A DNA stretch of 64,000 bases from Anaerobacillus alkalidiazotrophicus (GTDB lineage Bacteria > Bacillota > Bacilli > Bacillales_H > Anaerobacillaceae): assembly GCF_001866055.1 (NCBI RefSeq), contig NZ_MLQS01000017.1, positions 252,898-316,897 on the forward strand, given 5' to 3'. The position numbers and the translations under genes are program-made. How positions within the stretch are numbered: the stretch's first letter is position 1; every line of letters begins with the position of its first letter. This document shows, piece by piece, positions 25,596-34,883 of this stretch. The notes below the pieces were generated by a model that was not told where the DNA came from, searched no databases, and worked only from the letters and a program-made list of their open reading frames with translations.

Positions 25596-26249
25596 ATGGA
25601 TAAAGGTGAAAAAACAAAACGAAAAGTAATAGATGCCGCAGTATCGCTATTTAATGTAAAAGGTTATAGTGGTACGTCAATTCGGTCAATTGCTGATCGA
25701 GCTGGAGTGAATGTTGCGTTAATTTCATATTACTTTGGTAATAAACAAGGGTTACTAGAGGAGTTAATGGTTGAATTTTTTGAAGGTTATAACAAAATTT
25801 TAGAAGAAGCATATCAAGATTTAAAATCGGCATCTCCAAAAACCTGTTTGTTTTCAATAGTGGAAAAAATACTGAAATATCAACAGCATAACCATCATTT
25901 AGCAAGGTTTGTTCATAGGGAAGTAACATTAGATTCAACATTAGTTAGAGAATTAATGATGACTTATTTTATGAAGGAAAAACATTTCATGAAGGCGATT
26001 ATCGAAGCAGGAATTGATAAAGAAGAGTTCCGAAATTTATCTTGTGATTTTATTTCAATACAAATACGAGCACTATTAACAATGCCTTATTCACAACCTC
26101 AATATATCCGTGAAGTTTATCATCTATATCCTCATGAGAGTTACTTTGTTCAACAATATATGAAGCATATTAAAAAATGGTTGCAAGAATTTTTGTATAC
26201 TGAAAATGATGAAAAAATTAAAAAACAATTGAATATAGCTTTATATTAA
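25596..26249 (+). CDS. refZ: TetR-family regulator of FtsZ positioning (RefZ/YttP)
   Basis: 217 residues. The N-terminal TetR helix-turn-helix reads KVIDAAVSLFNVKGYSGTSI then ADRAGVNVALISYYFGNKQG. The C-terminal half is the variable helical dimerisation domain. The place between dgcP and ezrA is that of B. subtilis yttP, whose product RefZ binds motifs near the origin and acts on FtsZ during sporulation septum placement. ATG 25596 follows AGAGGTGA by 5 bases; a GTG at 25587 overlaps that site. Function is inferred from synteny and family, since TetR proteins vary widely in target. Confidence 0.85.
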   Translation: MDKGEKTKRKVIDAAVSLFNVKGYSGTSIRSIADRAGVNVALISYYFGNKQGLLEELMVEFFEGYNKILEEAYQDLKSASPKTCLFSIVEKILKYQQHNHHLARFVHREVTLDSTLVRELMMTYFMKEKHFMKAIIEAGIDKEEFRNLSCDFISIQIRALLTMPYSQPQYIREVYHLYPHESYFVQQYMKHIKKWLQEFLYTENDEKIKKQLNIALY

Positions 26250-26254
26250 GTGAC

Positions 26255-26315
26255 GATCAAAGGGTAATGATGGTTCTCCAATATAGGAGAAAATGAAACC
26301 TTTTGATTTTTTTTT
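26255..26315 (+). terminator. refZ terminator
   Basis: ATCAAAGG and CCTTTTGAT close a long hairpin with an inner TTCTCC/GGAGAA stem, followed by a run of nine T. Confidence 0.7.
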
Positions 26316-26387
26316 GCCTTGTAAAAAAAAATAAGTCAAAATTTGTTTATTCATGGTATCATGTTAATATTGAAAATATGAATTTTA

Positions 26388-26466
26388 GTACACTCTTAAA
26401 CTGAAACATAAATCCAACTTAAAACTTATGAGAAACAAAAGGGTTAGATGGGATGAACTGTCTTTA
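26388..26466 (+). repeat. Family B core, highly decayed copy B9
   Basis: CACTCTTAA at the left, AACTTAAAACTTATGAG in the middle and GATGAACTGTCTTTAAGATTGC at the right follow the order of the family B core (CACTCTTAAGGGGCAG ... GATAAACTGCCCCTAAAGGTC). Stem pairing is only partly kept. It lies in the 400-base gap before ezrA, in which I see nothing else besides the refZ terminator. Confidence 0.45.
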
Positions 26467-26650
26467 AGATTGCATTATTTTAATTGACATTTAGTTGTGG
26501 ATGAAAAAAAGCCACTGTTTAAAGAATTTATCTAATATACGGAAAATTTATGGTGTTAAATATTCATAACAAATCAAAATTTACTTAGGGGAAATTTCAA
26601 GTAAGAACGAACATACATAAAATGATTATTAGGTGGGAGGACTCGTACAG

Positions 26651-28342
26651 ATGCAGGTTGTTTACGGATTATTAATCATTACTTTAGCGTTTATTATTTA
26701 TGGCGTAATATCAAGGAAAAAAATATACAATGAAGTCGATCGGCTAGAAGCTTGGAAGATTCAGATTATGAATAAACCGGTCGCGGATGAAATTTCAAAA
26801 ATTAAAGGCTTAAATATGTCTGGGGAGACGGAAACTAAATTTGAAAGTTGGCGCAATGAATGGGATGATATCATTACTTTAAAGCTTCCAAATTTAGAAG
26901 AAAAGTTATTTGATATTGAAGAAGCAGCAAATAAGTATAGATTTGTAAAAGCAAAAAATATATCGATAATAATTGCAGAAGAATTAACGAATATCGAAAA
27001 TAGTATTCAACTAATGATGGCAGATATAAAATCATTGATACAAAGCGAAGAAGAGAATCGTCAACAAATTGATGAAATTCGTAGTTTTTTCAATGAATTG
27101 AAGGCTCATTTTTCAGTAAATAAAGGTGCTTTAGGTACAACGGTCAATTCTTTTGAAAGCAGAATAAAAGAGATTGATAAATCATTTTTGTTTTTTGAGC
27201 ACGCTACAAAAGAAGGTAATTATTTTGAAGCTAGTGAAATATTAACGATGATGAAAGAAGAGATCGCTAAGGAAAAGTGGAAAATTGATGAAACACCTAA
27301 AATTCTCGTGCAAATTCAAAAGGAAATTCCATCCCAAATCGAAGAACTTTTACTAGGAATAAGGGAGATGGAAGAGGACGGCTATATACTTGAACATTTC
27401 TCATTCAAAAATGATATTCAAGAAATAAAAAAGGAATTAAAACAACTTTTTAATCTTGTTGAAGAAGGGGACGTTGAAGCTGTCACTAGTCCAGTTACGG
27501 GAATTTACCATATTATTGATGAAATATATGATACGCTAGAACAAGAGGTGTTAGCTAAGCAATATGTACATTATGAACTTTATAACATTAATGAAGAAAC
27601 CAAAAGTTTACATGAACAATTTTTGGGACTGAAAAATGAAGTGGAGAATGTGAAACTTAGTTATCGTATACCTGAAGATGATTTAAAATTAACTTTGAAA
27701 ATTGAAAAGCAAATGAAAGATCAATTAAATAGATTGAGGGTAATTGAGGAATTAGTTTTCGGATATAAACAATCGTATATTGATATTAAAAAGAGTATTG
27801 AGGAATATAAAGAAGAACTAGTCGATCGGAAAAGTACACTAGAAAATTGTCAACAGACACTTAATGCATTACGTAAAGATGAATTAAAGGCTAAAGAAAC
27901 CTTAAAGGAACTTAGAGGGAAAATTCATCAAGGTCAACGAATAATTAAAAAAAGCAACATACCGGGTTTGCCAGAGGAAATTCTCTATAAATTGGATGAG
28001 GCCCAAGCAAGTCTGAGTGAAGCTAATGATAGAATGGAAAAAATTCCCCTTGTTATTCAAGAGGTGAATAATGCAATGGAGTTAGCATTAGAAAATGTAA
28101 ATGAAGTGTATAACTTGATTACAGCTACGGTCGAACAGGCATTAACTACTGAGAGAGTCATCCAATACGGGAATCGTTTTAGAAGCAACAATGCTTATAT
28201 CCATGAGGAATTAAATAAAGCGGAAGAAAGTTTTCGAAACTATCAGTATGGAGACTCGCTAGAGATTGCGTTAACAGCGATTGAGACAGTTGATCCTAAT
28301 GTGTTAGAAAAAATTAGTTCTTATGTTATGGAAAAGGTCTAG
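26651..28342 (+). CDS. ezrA: Septation ring formation regulator EzrA
   Basis: 563 residues, the expected EzrA length. One N-terminal membrane helix (about 3-20, VVYGLLIITLAFIIYGVI) with the long cytoplasmic remainder made of repeated helical coiled-coil (spectrin-like) units rich in Glu, Lys and Leu. EzrA blocks FtsZ assembly away from mid-cell and also joins the divisome. I chose ATG 26651 rather than the GTG at 26633 that lies in the GGTGGGAGG ribosome binding site. Place after refZ and before iscS/thiI matches B. subtilis. Confidence 0.95.
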   Translation: MQVVYGLLIITLAFIIYGVISRKKIYNEVDRLEAWKIQIMNKPVADEISKIKGLNMSGETETKFESWRNEWDDIITLKLPNLEEKLFDIEEAANKYRFVKAKNISIIIAEELTNIENSIQLMMADIKSLIQSEEENRQQIDEIRSFFNELKAHFSVNKGALGTTVNSFESRIKEIDKSFLFFEHATKEGNYFEASEILTMMKEEIAKEKWKIDETPKILVQIQKEIPSQIEELLLGIREMEEDGYILEHFSFKNDIQEIKKELKQLFNLVEEGDVEAVTSPVTGIYHIIDEIYDTLEQEVLAKQYVHYELYNINEETKSLHEQFLGLKNEVENVKLSYRIPEDDLKLTLKIEKQMKDQLNRLRVIEELVFGYKQSYIDIKKSIEEYKEELVDRKSTLENCQQTLNALRKDELKAKETLKELRGKIHQGQRIIKKSNIPGLPEEILYKLDEAQASLSEANDRMEKIPLVIQEVNNAMELALENVNEVYNLITATVEQALTTERVIQYGNRFRSNNAYIHEELNKAEESFRNYQYGDSLEIALTAIETVDPNVLEKISSYVMEKV

Positions 28343-28362
28343 CTTATGCTAGATCTTTTTTC
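28332..28362 (+). terminator. ezrA terminator
   Basis: AAAAGGTCTAGC and GCTAGATCTTTTTT pair around TTAT; the stop codon is in the left arm. Confidence 0.85.
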
Positions 28363-28541
28363 AAAGGATAAGAAAGCGTAAATCCTCAAGTTGGAAAATT
28401 GACTAGTGCCAGCACCTTTTGATTTGAGAGTTTTCTTTCTCCTTATAATGAATAGTGTATGTTAAATATGAGGATGAAATTATTGGCAGTTGTGTACAAA
28501 AACAGCTATTTTAGGGTAATATTAAAAGTGAAAAGGTGGTG

Positions 28542-28871
28542 ATGTTGGTGGTAAGATGGCTATTGCTCTCGGTTGTTGGAGTAGCATGTATAACGGTTTG
28601 GTTCATGGTTATGCATACATTTCTTGTCAATGAAAAAACTCTTTATAGTGAACCAACCCAAATTAGTAGTCTACAAAATGCAGAAGAGGAACCAACAACA
28701 GATCCAAGGGAAGAAGATGTATTAAAAGAACAAAAAGAAATAGCAACAACTAACGATGGAATTGATATAATAACTCGTGGAATTCGAAAAGGAGATTTTG
28801 CGAAATATGCCCCAGATGGAGTAATTTCGATTGACGTTTTATTATCAATTATAAACAAAGACCAACATTGA
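28542..28871 (+). CDS. Small membrane-anchored protein of unknown function
   Basis: About 109 residues, not recognised. An N-terminal hydrophobic helix (about residues 2-28, WLLLSVVGVACITVWFMVMH) is followed by an acidic linker (EEEPTTDPREEDVLKEQKE) and a short ordered end (FAKYAPDGVISIDVLLSII). The acidic part probably lies outside the membrane. Several start codons are possible (GTG 28536, GTG 28539, ATG 28542, TTG 28545, GTG 28548) behind AAAAGGTGG; ATG 28542 is shown but a later one fits the spacing better. No homologue is present at this place in B. subtilis. Its stop lies in a terminator. Confidence 0.7.
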   Translation: MLVVRWLLLSVVGVACITVWFMVMHTFLVNEKTLYSEPTQISSLQNAEEEPTTDPREEDVLKEQKEIATTNDGIDIITRGIRKGDFAKYAPDGVISIDVLLSIINKDQH

Positions 28872-28886
28872 TTGTTGGTCTTTAAT
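28857..28886 (+). terminator. Terminator after the small membrane protein
   Basis: AAAGACCAACA and TGTTGGTCTTT pair around TTGAT-type loop bases. The T tail is short. Confidence 0.75.
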
Positions 28887-29070
28887 TCGTTTAAGTGAGA
28901 TACTATGGTCGTAATGTAAAAGTTTTAAAATACAGCTGTATTCGGGTACTATTTTAATCCTTATTCAGTTGTGATATTATATTTAAATGCAAAGATTTTG
29001 TGAAAAATCCGTTAGTATTATTTCTTTGCTCAATAATTTTATTTTTAGAAATTTTTAAAGGAGAGTAGCA

Positions 29071-30213
29071 ATGATTTACTTTGACAATAGTGCTACAACT
29101 AAACCTTATAAAGAAGTAATTGAAACCTATGGTAAGGTTTCAGAAGTGTTTTTTGGAAATCCTTCGTCTTTACATACATTAGGAAAAGAGGCAGAAATAC
29201 TATTGGATCAAGGAAGAGATCAAATAGCAAAGCTTCTTAAAGTTAATAAAAAAGAAATTATTTTTACTTCTGGTGGGACAGAAGGAAATAATTTAGCAAT
29301 AAAAGGGACTGCCTTACAACATCAAGGTCGAGGGAAACACGTTATTACTACGCAAGTAGAACATGCGTCAAATTTTGAGGCTTATGAGCAATTAGAAAAA
29401 CGTGGCTTTCATGTAACGTATTTGAACGTAAATGAAGCCGGGGTTATTTCTATAGAAGAATTGAAAAGGGAACTACGTGATGACACAATTCTTGTATCGA
29501 TGATTCATGTGAACAATGAATTAGGGTCAATACAGCCTATTAGAGAAGTTGGAGAGCTACTCGCAAAATACCCTAAAGTATATTTCCATGTTGATCACGT
29601 ACAAGGAATGAGTAAAGTGCCAATATCAATAAAAGATTATCATATTGATCTGCTTACGATTTCTGGTCATAAATTTCATGGGCCTAAAGGGACTGGGGTT
29701 TTATATGTCCGCAATGGTGTAAGGTTATATCCATTGCTTACAGGTGGAGTTCAAGAACATAATTTACGCGCTGGAACAGAAAACATTCCAGGGATTATTG
29801 CGATGGCCAAAGCGCTAAGAATATCTATGGAAAAATATGTGGAAAATAAGGAACACTTAAGAGAGCTAAGAGATCATTTAGTTAATAATCTTCATGAAAT
29901 AGAGGGTGTAATAATTAATAGCCCTATGGAAAATAGTGCCCCACATATTATTAATTTTTCAATACCGAAAATGAAGCCTGAAGTGGTTATTCAAGCGCTA
30001 GGTGAAAGAAAAATGTACGTTTCTACTAAGTCTGCTTGTTCCTCGAAATTAGCAGAGCCTAGTCGTGTATTAATGTCTACAGGTATTGGTTTAGAAAGGG
30101 CGGAAAGTGCTATTAGGGTTAGTTTTTCGTTTGGAAATACAGTAGATGAGGTTAATGAGTTCATTTTAGCTTTAAAAGAAATAATAAAACAATTAAAAGA
30201 AGTGATGAGGTAA
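29071..30213 (+). CDS. nifZ: Cysteine desulfurase (NifZ/IscS-like, ThiI partner)
   Basis: 380 residues, class V PLP aminotransferase fold. N-terminus [11 protein letters not shown], cofactor helix [11 protein letters not shown] (about 66-76), PLP lysine in TISGHKFHG (about 198), catalytic cysteine in [10 protein letters not shown] (about 318-327). It takes sulfur from cysteine and passes it to ThiI. The stop lies 5 bases before the thiI ATG, so the two are translated together, the arrangement seen for B. subtilis nifZ-thiI. This favours the dedicated NifZ role over general Fe-S assembly. Confidence 0.95.
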   Translation: MIYFDNSATTKPYKEVIETYGKVSEVFFGNPSSLHTLGKEAEILLDQGRDQIAKLLKVNKKEIIFTSGGTEGNNLAIKGTALQHQGRGKHVITTQVEHASNFEAYEQLEKRGFHVTYLNVNEAGVISIEELKRELRDDTILVSMIHVNNELGSIQPIREVGELLAKYPKVYFHVDHVQGMSKVPISIKDYHIDLLTISGHKFHGPKGTGVLYVRNGVRLYPLLTGGVQEHNLRAGTENIPGIIAMAKALRISMEKYVENKEHLRELRDHLVNNLHEIEGVIINSPMENSAPHIINFSIPKMKPEVVIQALGERKMYVSTKSACSSKLAEPSRVLMSTGIGLERAESAIRVSFSFGNTVDEVNEFILALKEIIKQLKEVMR

Positions 30214-30218
30214 TAAGT

Positions 30219-31424
30219 ATGAATTATGATCACATAGTTATTCGATACGCCGAACTAGCATTAAAAGGAAAAAATCGATCTACGTTTGAAAGAAGATTGC
30301 AAGAAAATATTAAGGTAGCATTAAAGCCTTATCCAGCTGCCAAAATTGAGAGAACGTTTGGAAGAATGTTTATTAAATTAAATGGAGAAAATCATGAAGA
30401 GATCGCTGAAAAACTGTCAAAAATATTTGGCATACATTCCTTTAGTTTAGCGGTTAAGGTTGATAATGAGCTTGAAAAAATTCAAGATGGAGCATTAAGA
30501 GCTATTTCGGAAGTACTGTCTGGAACAATGACATTTAAAGTATCCGCCAAAAGAGCGAATAAAGGTTTTCCGATTAATTCGCAAACGTTAAATTACGAAG
30601 TTGGTAGCTATATTTTGAGGAATACTAAAGATTTAACAGTAAATGTACATAAACCCGATATTGAAGTAAAAGTAGAAGTAAGAGAAACTTCTACTTATAT
30701 AAGTTGCGCGGTTTACAAAGGTTCTGGTGGGCTTCCTGTAGGGACTGGTGGTAAAGTAGTACTAATGCTCTCAGGAGGGATTGATAGTCCTGTTGCTGGT
30801 TATTTGGCTATGAAACGTGGTGTGAAGATTGAAGCAATTCACTTTCACAGCCCGCCTTATACAAACGAACGAGCAAAACAAAAGGTTATAGACTTAACCA
30901 AAGTCTTAACAGAGTACGGTGGAAAAATTAGACTTCATGTTGTTCCTTTTACAAAAACTCAAATGACAATACACAAAAATATACCAAGTAACTATACAAT
31001 GACTATTATGCGTCGAATGATGCTTCGAATAAGTGAGAGAATAGCTCAAGAACAAAAGGCTTTTGCTATTACTACTGGTGAAAGCCTTGGGCAAGTTGCA
31101 AGTCAAACCTTACACAGTATGCATACGATCAATGAGGTAACGAATATGCCGATGATACGTCCATTAGTAACTATGGATAAATTAGAGGTAATTGAACTCG
31201 CGCAAAAAATTGGAACATATGATTTATCAATTCTTCCTTATGAAGATTGTTGTACAATCTTTTTACCACCGGAAACAAAAACTAAGCCAACTAGAGATAA
31301 AGCAAATTTATTTGAAGAAAAGTTAGATATTGAAGCATTGGTGCAAGAAGCTGTTTCAAATGTAGAAATAATTGATATTTTCCCAACTAAAGAAACCGAT
31401 AATGCGTTTGGAGAATTATTATAA
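30219..31424 (+). CDS. thiI: tRNA uracil 4-sulfurtransferase ThiI
   Basis: 401 residues: N-terminal ferredoxin-like region and THUMP domain (about 1-165) and a PP-loop ATPase (about 175-390) with [17 protein letters not shown]. It adenylates U8 of tRNA and inserts sulfur to give 4-thiouridine; the same sulfur relay feeds the thiamine thiazole. It lacks the C-terminal rhodanese domain of the E. coli enzyme, as usual in Bacillus, where NifZ supplies persulfide directly. Starts ATG 30219 behind GAGG of the preceding gene end. No terminator is recognised before repeat B5, which begins 10 bases after the stop. Confidence 0.95.
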   Translation: MNYDHIVIRYAELALKGKNRSTFERRLQENIKVALKPYPAAKIERTFGRMFIKLNGENHEEIAEKLSKIFGIHSFSLAVKVDNELEKIQDGALRAISEVLSGTMTFKVSAKRANKGFPINSQTLNYEVGSYILRNTKDLTVNVHKPDIEVKVEVRETSTYISCAVYKGSGGLPVGTGGKVVLMLSGGIDSPVAGYLAMKRGVKIEAIHFHSPPYTNERAKQKVIDLTKVLTEYGGKIRLHVVPFTKTQMTIHKNIPSNYTMTIMRRMMLRISERIAQEQKAFAITTGESLGQVASQTLHSMHTINEVTNMPMIRPLVTMDKLEVIELAQKIGTYDLSILPYEDCCTIFLPPETKTKPTRDKANLFEEKLDIEALVQEAVSNVEIIDIFPTKETDNAFGELL

Positions 31425-31433
31425 TAATTAGCG

Positions 31434-31651
31434 ATAAAGCTGAACTTCAATCAGTGGGGGTTTTCCTTCATCCCCCACTGATTGTTAGTTCAACTTATAC
31501 CACAGGCATAATAATAACTAATCATCAGCTATCACTGATGAAAGTTATTCTATATCGGACCTTTAGGGGCAGTTTATCCCCCACCTAAACTTCTCGATTT
31601 TTTTAAGTTTTGAGGTGGGGGTCTTACTTGCCCCTTAAGAGTGGGATAAAT
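31434..31651 (-). repeat. Family B multi-hairpin element, long copy B5
   Basis: Complete minus-strand copy nearly identical to B4, with one extra T in the outer stem (CTTACTTGCCCC), which would bulge. It follows thiI directly and may serve as its 3' structure. Confidence 0.8.
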
Positions 31652-31736
31652 ATTTTTCAAGTTCTAGCTTTTGGAGTATTTCAACTCACATAAAGTAGGT
31701 AAAGAGCAACCCTTTGTGTGAGTCTCCACTTTTCTT

Positions 31737-31785
31737 TGTCTAGTTCCGGTGCCAAGGACCTAATCGAGGCACCTCGACTTTTCTT
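31737..31785. repeat. Family C-related fragment, copy C6
   Basis: GTCTAGTTCCGGTGCC and GGCACCTCGACTTTTCTT pair through GGTGCC/GGCACC. It has the family C boundary words (GTCTAG at left, CTTTTCTT at right) with a different stem. Confidence 0.5.
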
Positions 31786-31808
31786 GCAACAATTACCAGG
31801 TGGTTTTT

Positions 31809-31839
31809 TGTATTGATTCCCTCAAGGATACACATCATA
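31809..31839 (+). promoter_or_regulatory. Candidate SigG-type promoter of the SASP gene
   Basis: TGTATT (31809-31814) and CATCATA (31833-31839) are 18 bases apart, close to the forespore SigG pattern TGAATA / CATACTA. The expected regulator is known for SASP genes; the match is partial. Confidence 0.45.
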
Positions 31840-31862
31840 TGTGTACAAGGGGGTGAGATACA

Positions 31863-32075
31863 ATGGCAACTAATAACAACAGTTCAAATCAACTATTAGT
31901 CCCTGGTGTTCAACAAGCTCTTGATCAAATGAAATATGAGATCGCTTCTGAGTTTGGTGTTCAATTAGGACCAGATGCAACTTCTCGCGCTAACGGTTCT
32001 GTTGGTGGTGAAATTACTAAGCGTCTAGTTCAAATGGCTGAACAACAATTAGGTGGCGGTTATCAACAACAATAA
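31863..32075 (+). CDS. Alpha/beta-type small acid-soluble spore protein
   Basis: 70 residues, the normal size. The conserved core [20 protein letters not shown] carries the germination-protease cleavage region (EIASEFGV), and the second block [20 protein letters not shown] is the DNA-binding helix. It coats spore DNA in the forespore and shields it from UV and heat. AAGGGGGTGAG precedes the ATG. It lies at the sspA place beside thiI, so it is probably the sspA orthologue; several near-identical paralogues exist in most genomes. A terminator follows. Confidence 0.95.
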   Translation: MATNNNSSNQLLVPGVQQALDQMKYEIASEFGVQLGPDATSRANGSVGGEITKRLVQMAEQQLGGGYQQQ

Positions 32076-32093
32076 TTAAATAAAAATGGCTGT

Positions 32094-32126
32094 GAGGGGT
32101 GACTTTTTGTCTCCCCTCTATTTTTT
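32094..32126 (+). terminator. SASP gene terminator
   Basis: GAGGGGTGAC and GTCTCCCCTC pair around TTTTT, followed by TATTTTTT. Confidence 0.88.
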
Positions 32127-32149
32127 ATAAGGTAAAGTATAATAAAATT

Positions 32150-32215
32150 TGAAGTTGGAAAGGTGCCGAGCTTCAACGACCTCGCTCGTGACCAAGGCGC
32201 TTGCGCTTTTCTTGT
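32150..32215. repeat. Family C minimal copy C5
   Basis: GAAGTTGGAAAGGTGCCGAGC at left and GCTCGTGACCAAGGCGCTTGCGCTTTTCTTG at right, the standard right end of C2 and C4. The two halves pair imperfectly. It lies just upstream of ytcJ. Confidence 0.6.
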
Positions 32216-32279
32216 GTTGCAAAACTTCCTGAAATTTGTAACTATAAGTAAAGGTATTTAACGAGAAAGGAAGAAAAAC

Positions 32280-33887
32280 ATGGGAACATTATGGCATGGT
32301 GGTACCATTTACACATTACAAAATCCTACACATACTGTGGAAGCTTTGTTTGTAGAGAATGGGATTATTTCTGATTTAGGGAATGTTAGTGAATTAAGAG
32401 AGCAGTATCAAAAAAATATTACGTCGGAAATAAATTTAGAAGGTAGTTTTTTGTATCCTGGATTTGTAGATAGTCACTTACATATGATTGGACACGGTGA
32501 AAAATTAATTCGTTTAGACCTTTCAAATATGACCTCGATTGAAGAAATATTATCACATATAGAGAGAAGAGTAAAAACAATTGAAAAGGGTGAATGGATT
32601 ATTGCGGAAGGATGGAATGAAAATAATTTTGAAAAACAAGAAATCATTCATCGTGGGCAACTAGACAATATTTCAACAGAACATCCGATAATGTTAACTC
32701 GTGTATGTCGTCACGCAATTGTTGTGAATAGTTGTGCTTTAAAATTAGCAGGAATTGATGAAAGTACAGAAAATCCTGAAGGTGGGGTAATTGTAAAAGA
32801 TGATAAAGGTATACCGACTGGTTATTTATTAGACCAAGCTCAAGAACTTGTTAAATCGATCATGCCACTAGTATCAGATTCTTACCTCACAAAAGCCTTA
32901 TCTCATTCAATAGATGATCTTCTCAAAAAGGGATATGTTGGAGGGCATACAGAAGATTTAAATTATTACAATGGTTTTGAACATACGTTTCAAACTTTTT
33001 TAAATATTATCGATGGAGTAAAAATGAAGTTTCGTACAAATATGCTCGTACATCATGAAGTTGTCGACGATATGCATATGTTAGGATATCACTTTGGAGA
33101 TGTTTCGCCTTTTATTCAATTAGGTGCGATGAAAATTTTTGCAGATGGATCTATCGGTGGTAGAACGGCACTATTAAAAGAACCATATTCAGATGAGCCG
33201 CTTGAAAAAGGAGTTGCTATTCAATCGTTAGAGGATCTGAAGGAATTAGTTCAAAAAGCAAGGATTTATGAGATGCCTGTTGCTATTCATGCAATTGGAG
33301 ATTTAGCCTTAGAATATGCTCTTGATGCTATTACTACTTATTCATGTAAAGAGGGTTTACGTGATAGGATTATTCATGCTCAAGTTGTAAATGAGCAATT
33401 AATTCAAAAGTTAAAAAAACTGCCGGTAGTGTTAGATATTCAACCTCGGTTTGTTGCTTCAGATTTTCCGTGGGTAATCGAGCGCTTAGGAGAGAAAAGG
33501 ATAAAATATGCATATGCTTGGAAGACGTTTTTAAAAGAAAAAATTATGTGTGCAGGTGGCTCTGATGCCCCGATTGAACCAATTGATCCTCTTTTAGGAA
33601 TTCATGCAGCAGTGACGAGAAGAAGTCCAAATGAATATCATCATATTTGTTACCATCCGGAAGAAAAGTTAACCCCCTTTGAAGCTATACAACTTTTTAC
33701 TGTTGGTAGCGCTTATGCGATTGGCGAAGAAGGTTTTCGAGGCAAGATAAAAAAAGGTTATTTAGCTGATTTTACAGTTTTCGATAAGGATCTATTAAAC
33801 ATTAGTGGCCCAGATGAGATAATAGATGCAAAAGTTTTGATGACGGTTATTGATAATACAGTGATGTATAAAAGAAATGAATTTTAA
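32280..33887 (+). CDS. ytcJ: YtcJ-family metal-dependent amidohydrolase
   Basis: 535 residues of the amidohydrolase superfamily, YtcJ subgroup (amidohydrolase_3). First metal ligands in PGFVDSHLHMIGHGE (about residues 60-74). Later ligands are expected near HTEDLNYY, VAIHAIGDLALEYALD (about 338-353) and GGSDAPIEP (about 427-435). The C-terminal beta sandwich ends KGYLADFTVFDKDLL. Likely cytoplasmic hydrolysis of an amide or related bond; substrate unknown. Starts at an ATG behind GAAAGGAAG and is convergent with nadK2. Its place matches B. subtilis ytcJ. Confidence 0.85.
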   Translation: MGTLWHGGTIYTLQNPTHTVEALFVENGIISDLGNVSELREQYQKNITSEINLEGSFLYPGFVDSHLHMIGHGEKLIRLDLSNMTSIEEILSHIERRVKTIEKGEWIIAEGWNENNFEKQEIIHRGQLDNISTEHPIMLTRVCRHAIVVNSCALKLAGIDESTENPEGGVIVKDDKGIPTGYLLDQAQELVKSIMPLVSDSYLTKALSHSIDDLLKKGYVGGHTEDLNYYNGFEHTFQTFLNIIDGVKMKFRTNMLVHHEVVDDMHMLGYHFGDVSPFIQLGAMKIFADGSIGGRTALLKEPYSDEPLEKGVAIQSLEDLKELVQKARIYEMPVAIHAIGDLALEYALDAITTYSCKEGLRDRIIHAQVVNEQLIQKLKKLPVVLDIQPRFVASDFPWVIERLGEKRIKYAYAWKTFLKEKIMCAGGSDAPIEPIDPLLGIHAAVTRRSPNEYHHICYHPEEKLTPFEAIQLFTVGSAYAIGEEGFRGKIKKGYLADFTVFDKDLLNISGPDEIIDAKVLMTVIDNTVMYKRNEF

Positions 33888-33925
33888 GAATAACTTCTAT
33901 CAGATGTGGTTTTACTACATAAAAC

Positions 33926-33953
33926 AGAAGAGGCCAATTCGTTGGCCTCTTAC
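33926..33953. terminator. Hairpin between ytcJ and nadK2
   Basis: AAGAGGCCAA and TTGGCCTCTT pair around TTCG. The flanks are only modestly T- or A-rich, so it may stop transcription from both sides less sharply than others in the window. Confidence 0.7.
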
Positions 33954-33954
33954 G

Positions 33955-34764
33955 TTAATTTTTGTTTAAAAAGGTCTTCTGTACTCTTTGAAAAAAAGAA
34001 TTGTCTTTTAGTTTCAACATTTTTATTTTTATATCAGCAAGTTTTATTTTAACATCGTGGCAATGGCGAATGCTTAATGCTTCGTTATCTGCACCAATAA
34101 TTGGATAGTCGTTTCCGTCTTGAACGACGCTCAGTTTCATGGAGCTATTACCACTTAATATTAAAGGGGATCCTAAAGTACGAAATTCATTATTATTCAA
34201 AGATGAAATTTCTGTTAATTGAATTGCTTTTAAACGAGGGTCCACTACAGCACCCCCCACTGATTTATTATAAGCAGTACTCCCTGTAGGAGTGGAAACG
34301 ATTAATCCGTCACCACGGAAACGTTCAAAAAATATGTCATCAATGAAAACATCAACGACAAATGTCCGGATAACATTTGAACGGATTGAACATTCATTAA
34401 AACAGTAAAATGGTTTTTCGTCATTAATTGTTACTTCAATAGCTGGGTATTGGCGGATTTCGACATTTTCATTTTTTAGAGCTTCATCGATGGAAGTGAG
34501 GTCATTCAGTGAAAAGTCAGTATAAAAGCCTAAATGATCACCATTGTTCACACCTAAATACAAGGCTTCTTGTTGAAATTCTGTTTTTCGTAGTGCTTGA
34601 AGAAAAGCGCCGTCACCGCCAATACTAACGATGATATGGGCTTCCTTGTAATTAGAAACGAGCCGATAGTTGTATTGTACTAATAGTTCTTTAAATGGCT
34701 TAATTTTTTCTTCAATTTCATTAGTGGGCTTATAAAATAGAAAAACGTTTCTTTTAGTAAGCAT
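33955..34764 (-). CDS. nadK2: NAD kinase (second paralogue, YtdI type)
   Basis: 269 residues, NAD kinase fold. The GGDG motif lies in VSIGGDGAFLQALRK (about 46-60). The second signature is GDGLIVSTPTGSTAYNKSVGG (about 150-170; quoted in two parts: GDGLIVSTPTGS, TAYNKSVGG). It phosphorylates NAD to NADP with ATP or polyphosphate. Place next to ytcJ and sppA matches B. subtilis ytdI; the other paralogue, YjbN, lies elsewhere in that genome. ATG 34764 follows AAAGGAGG. Transcribed alone. Confidence 0.93.
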   Translation of the reverse strand: MLTKRNVFLFYKPTNEIEEKIKPFKELLVQYNYRLVSNYKEAHIIVSIGGDGAFLQALRKTEFQQEALYLGVNNGDHLGFYTDFSLNDLTSIDEALKNENVEIRQYPAIEVTINDEKPFYCFNECSIRSNVIRTFVVDVFIDDIFFERFRGDGLIVSTPTGSTAYNKSVGGAVVDPRLKAIQLTEISSLNNNEFRTLGSPLILSGNSSMKLSVVQDGNDYPIIGADNEALSIRHCHDVKIKLADIKIKMLKLKDNSFFQRVQKTFLNKN

Positions 34765-34883
34765 TTTCGTTCCTCCTTTAGCTAGGTATTTTAGACGAAA
34801 TGTTATACTATCCTATTATTTCTAATGTTTAATAGGAAAATCCTCCATAAAATACTATAATTTCATAAAAGGAGATGGTTTTT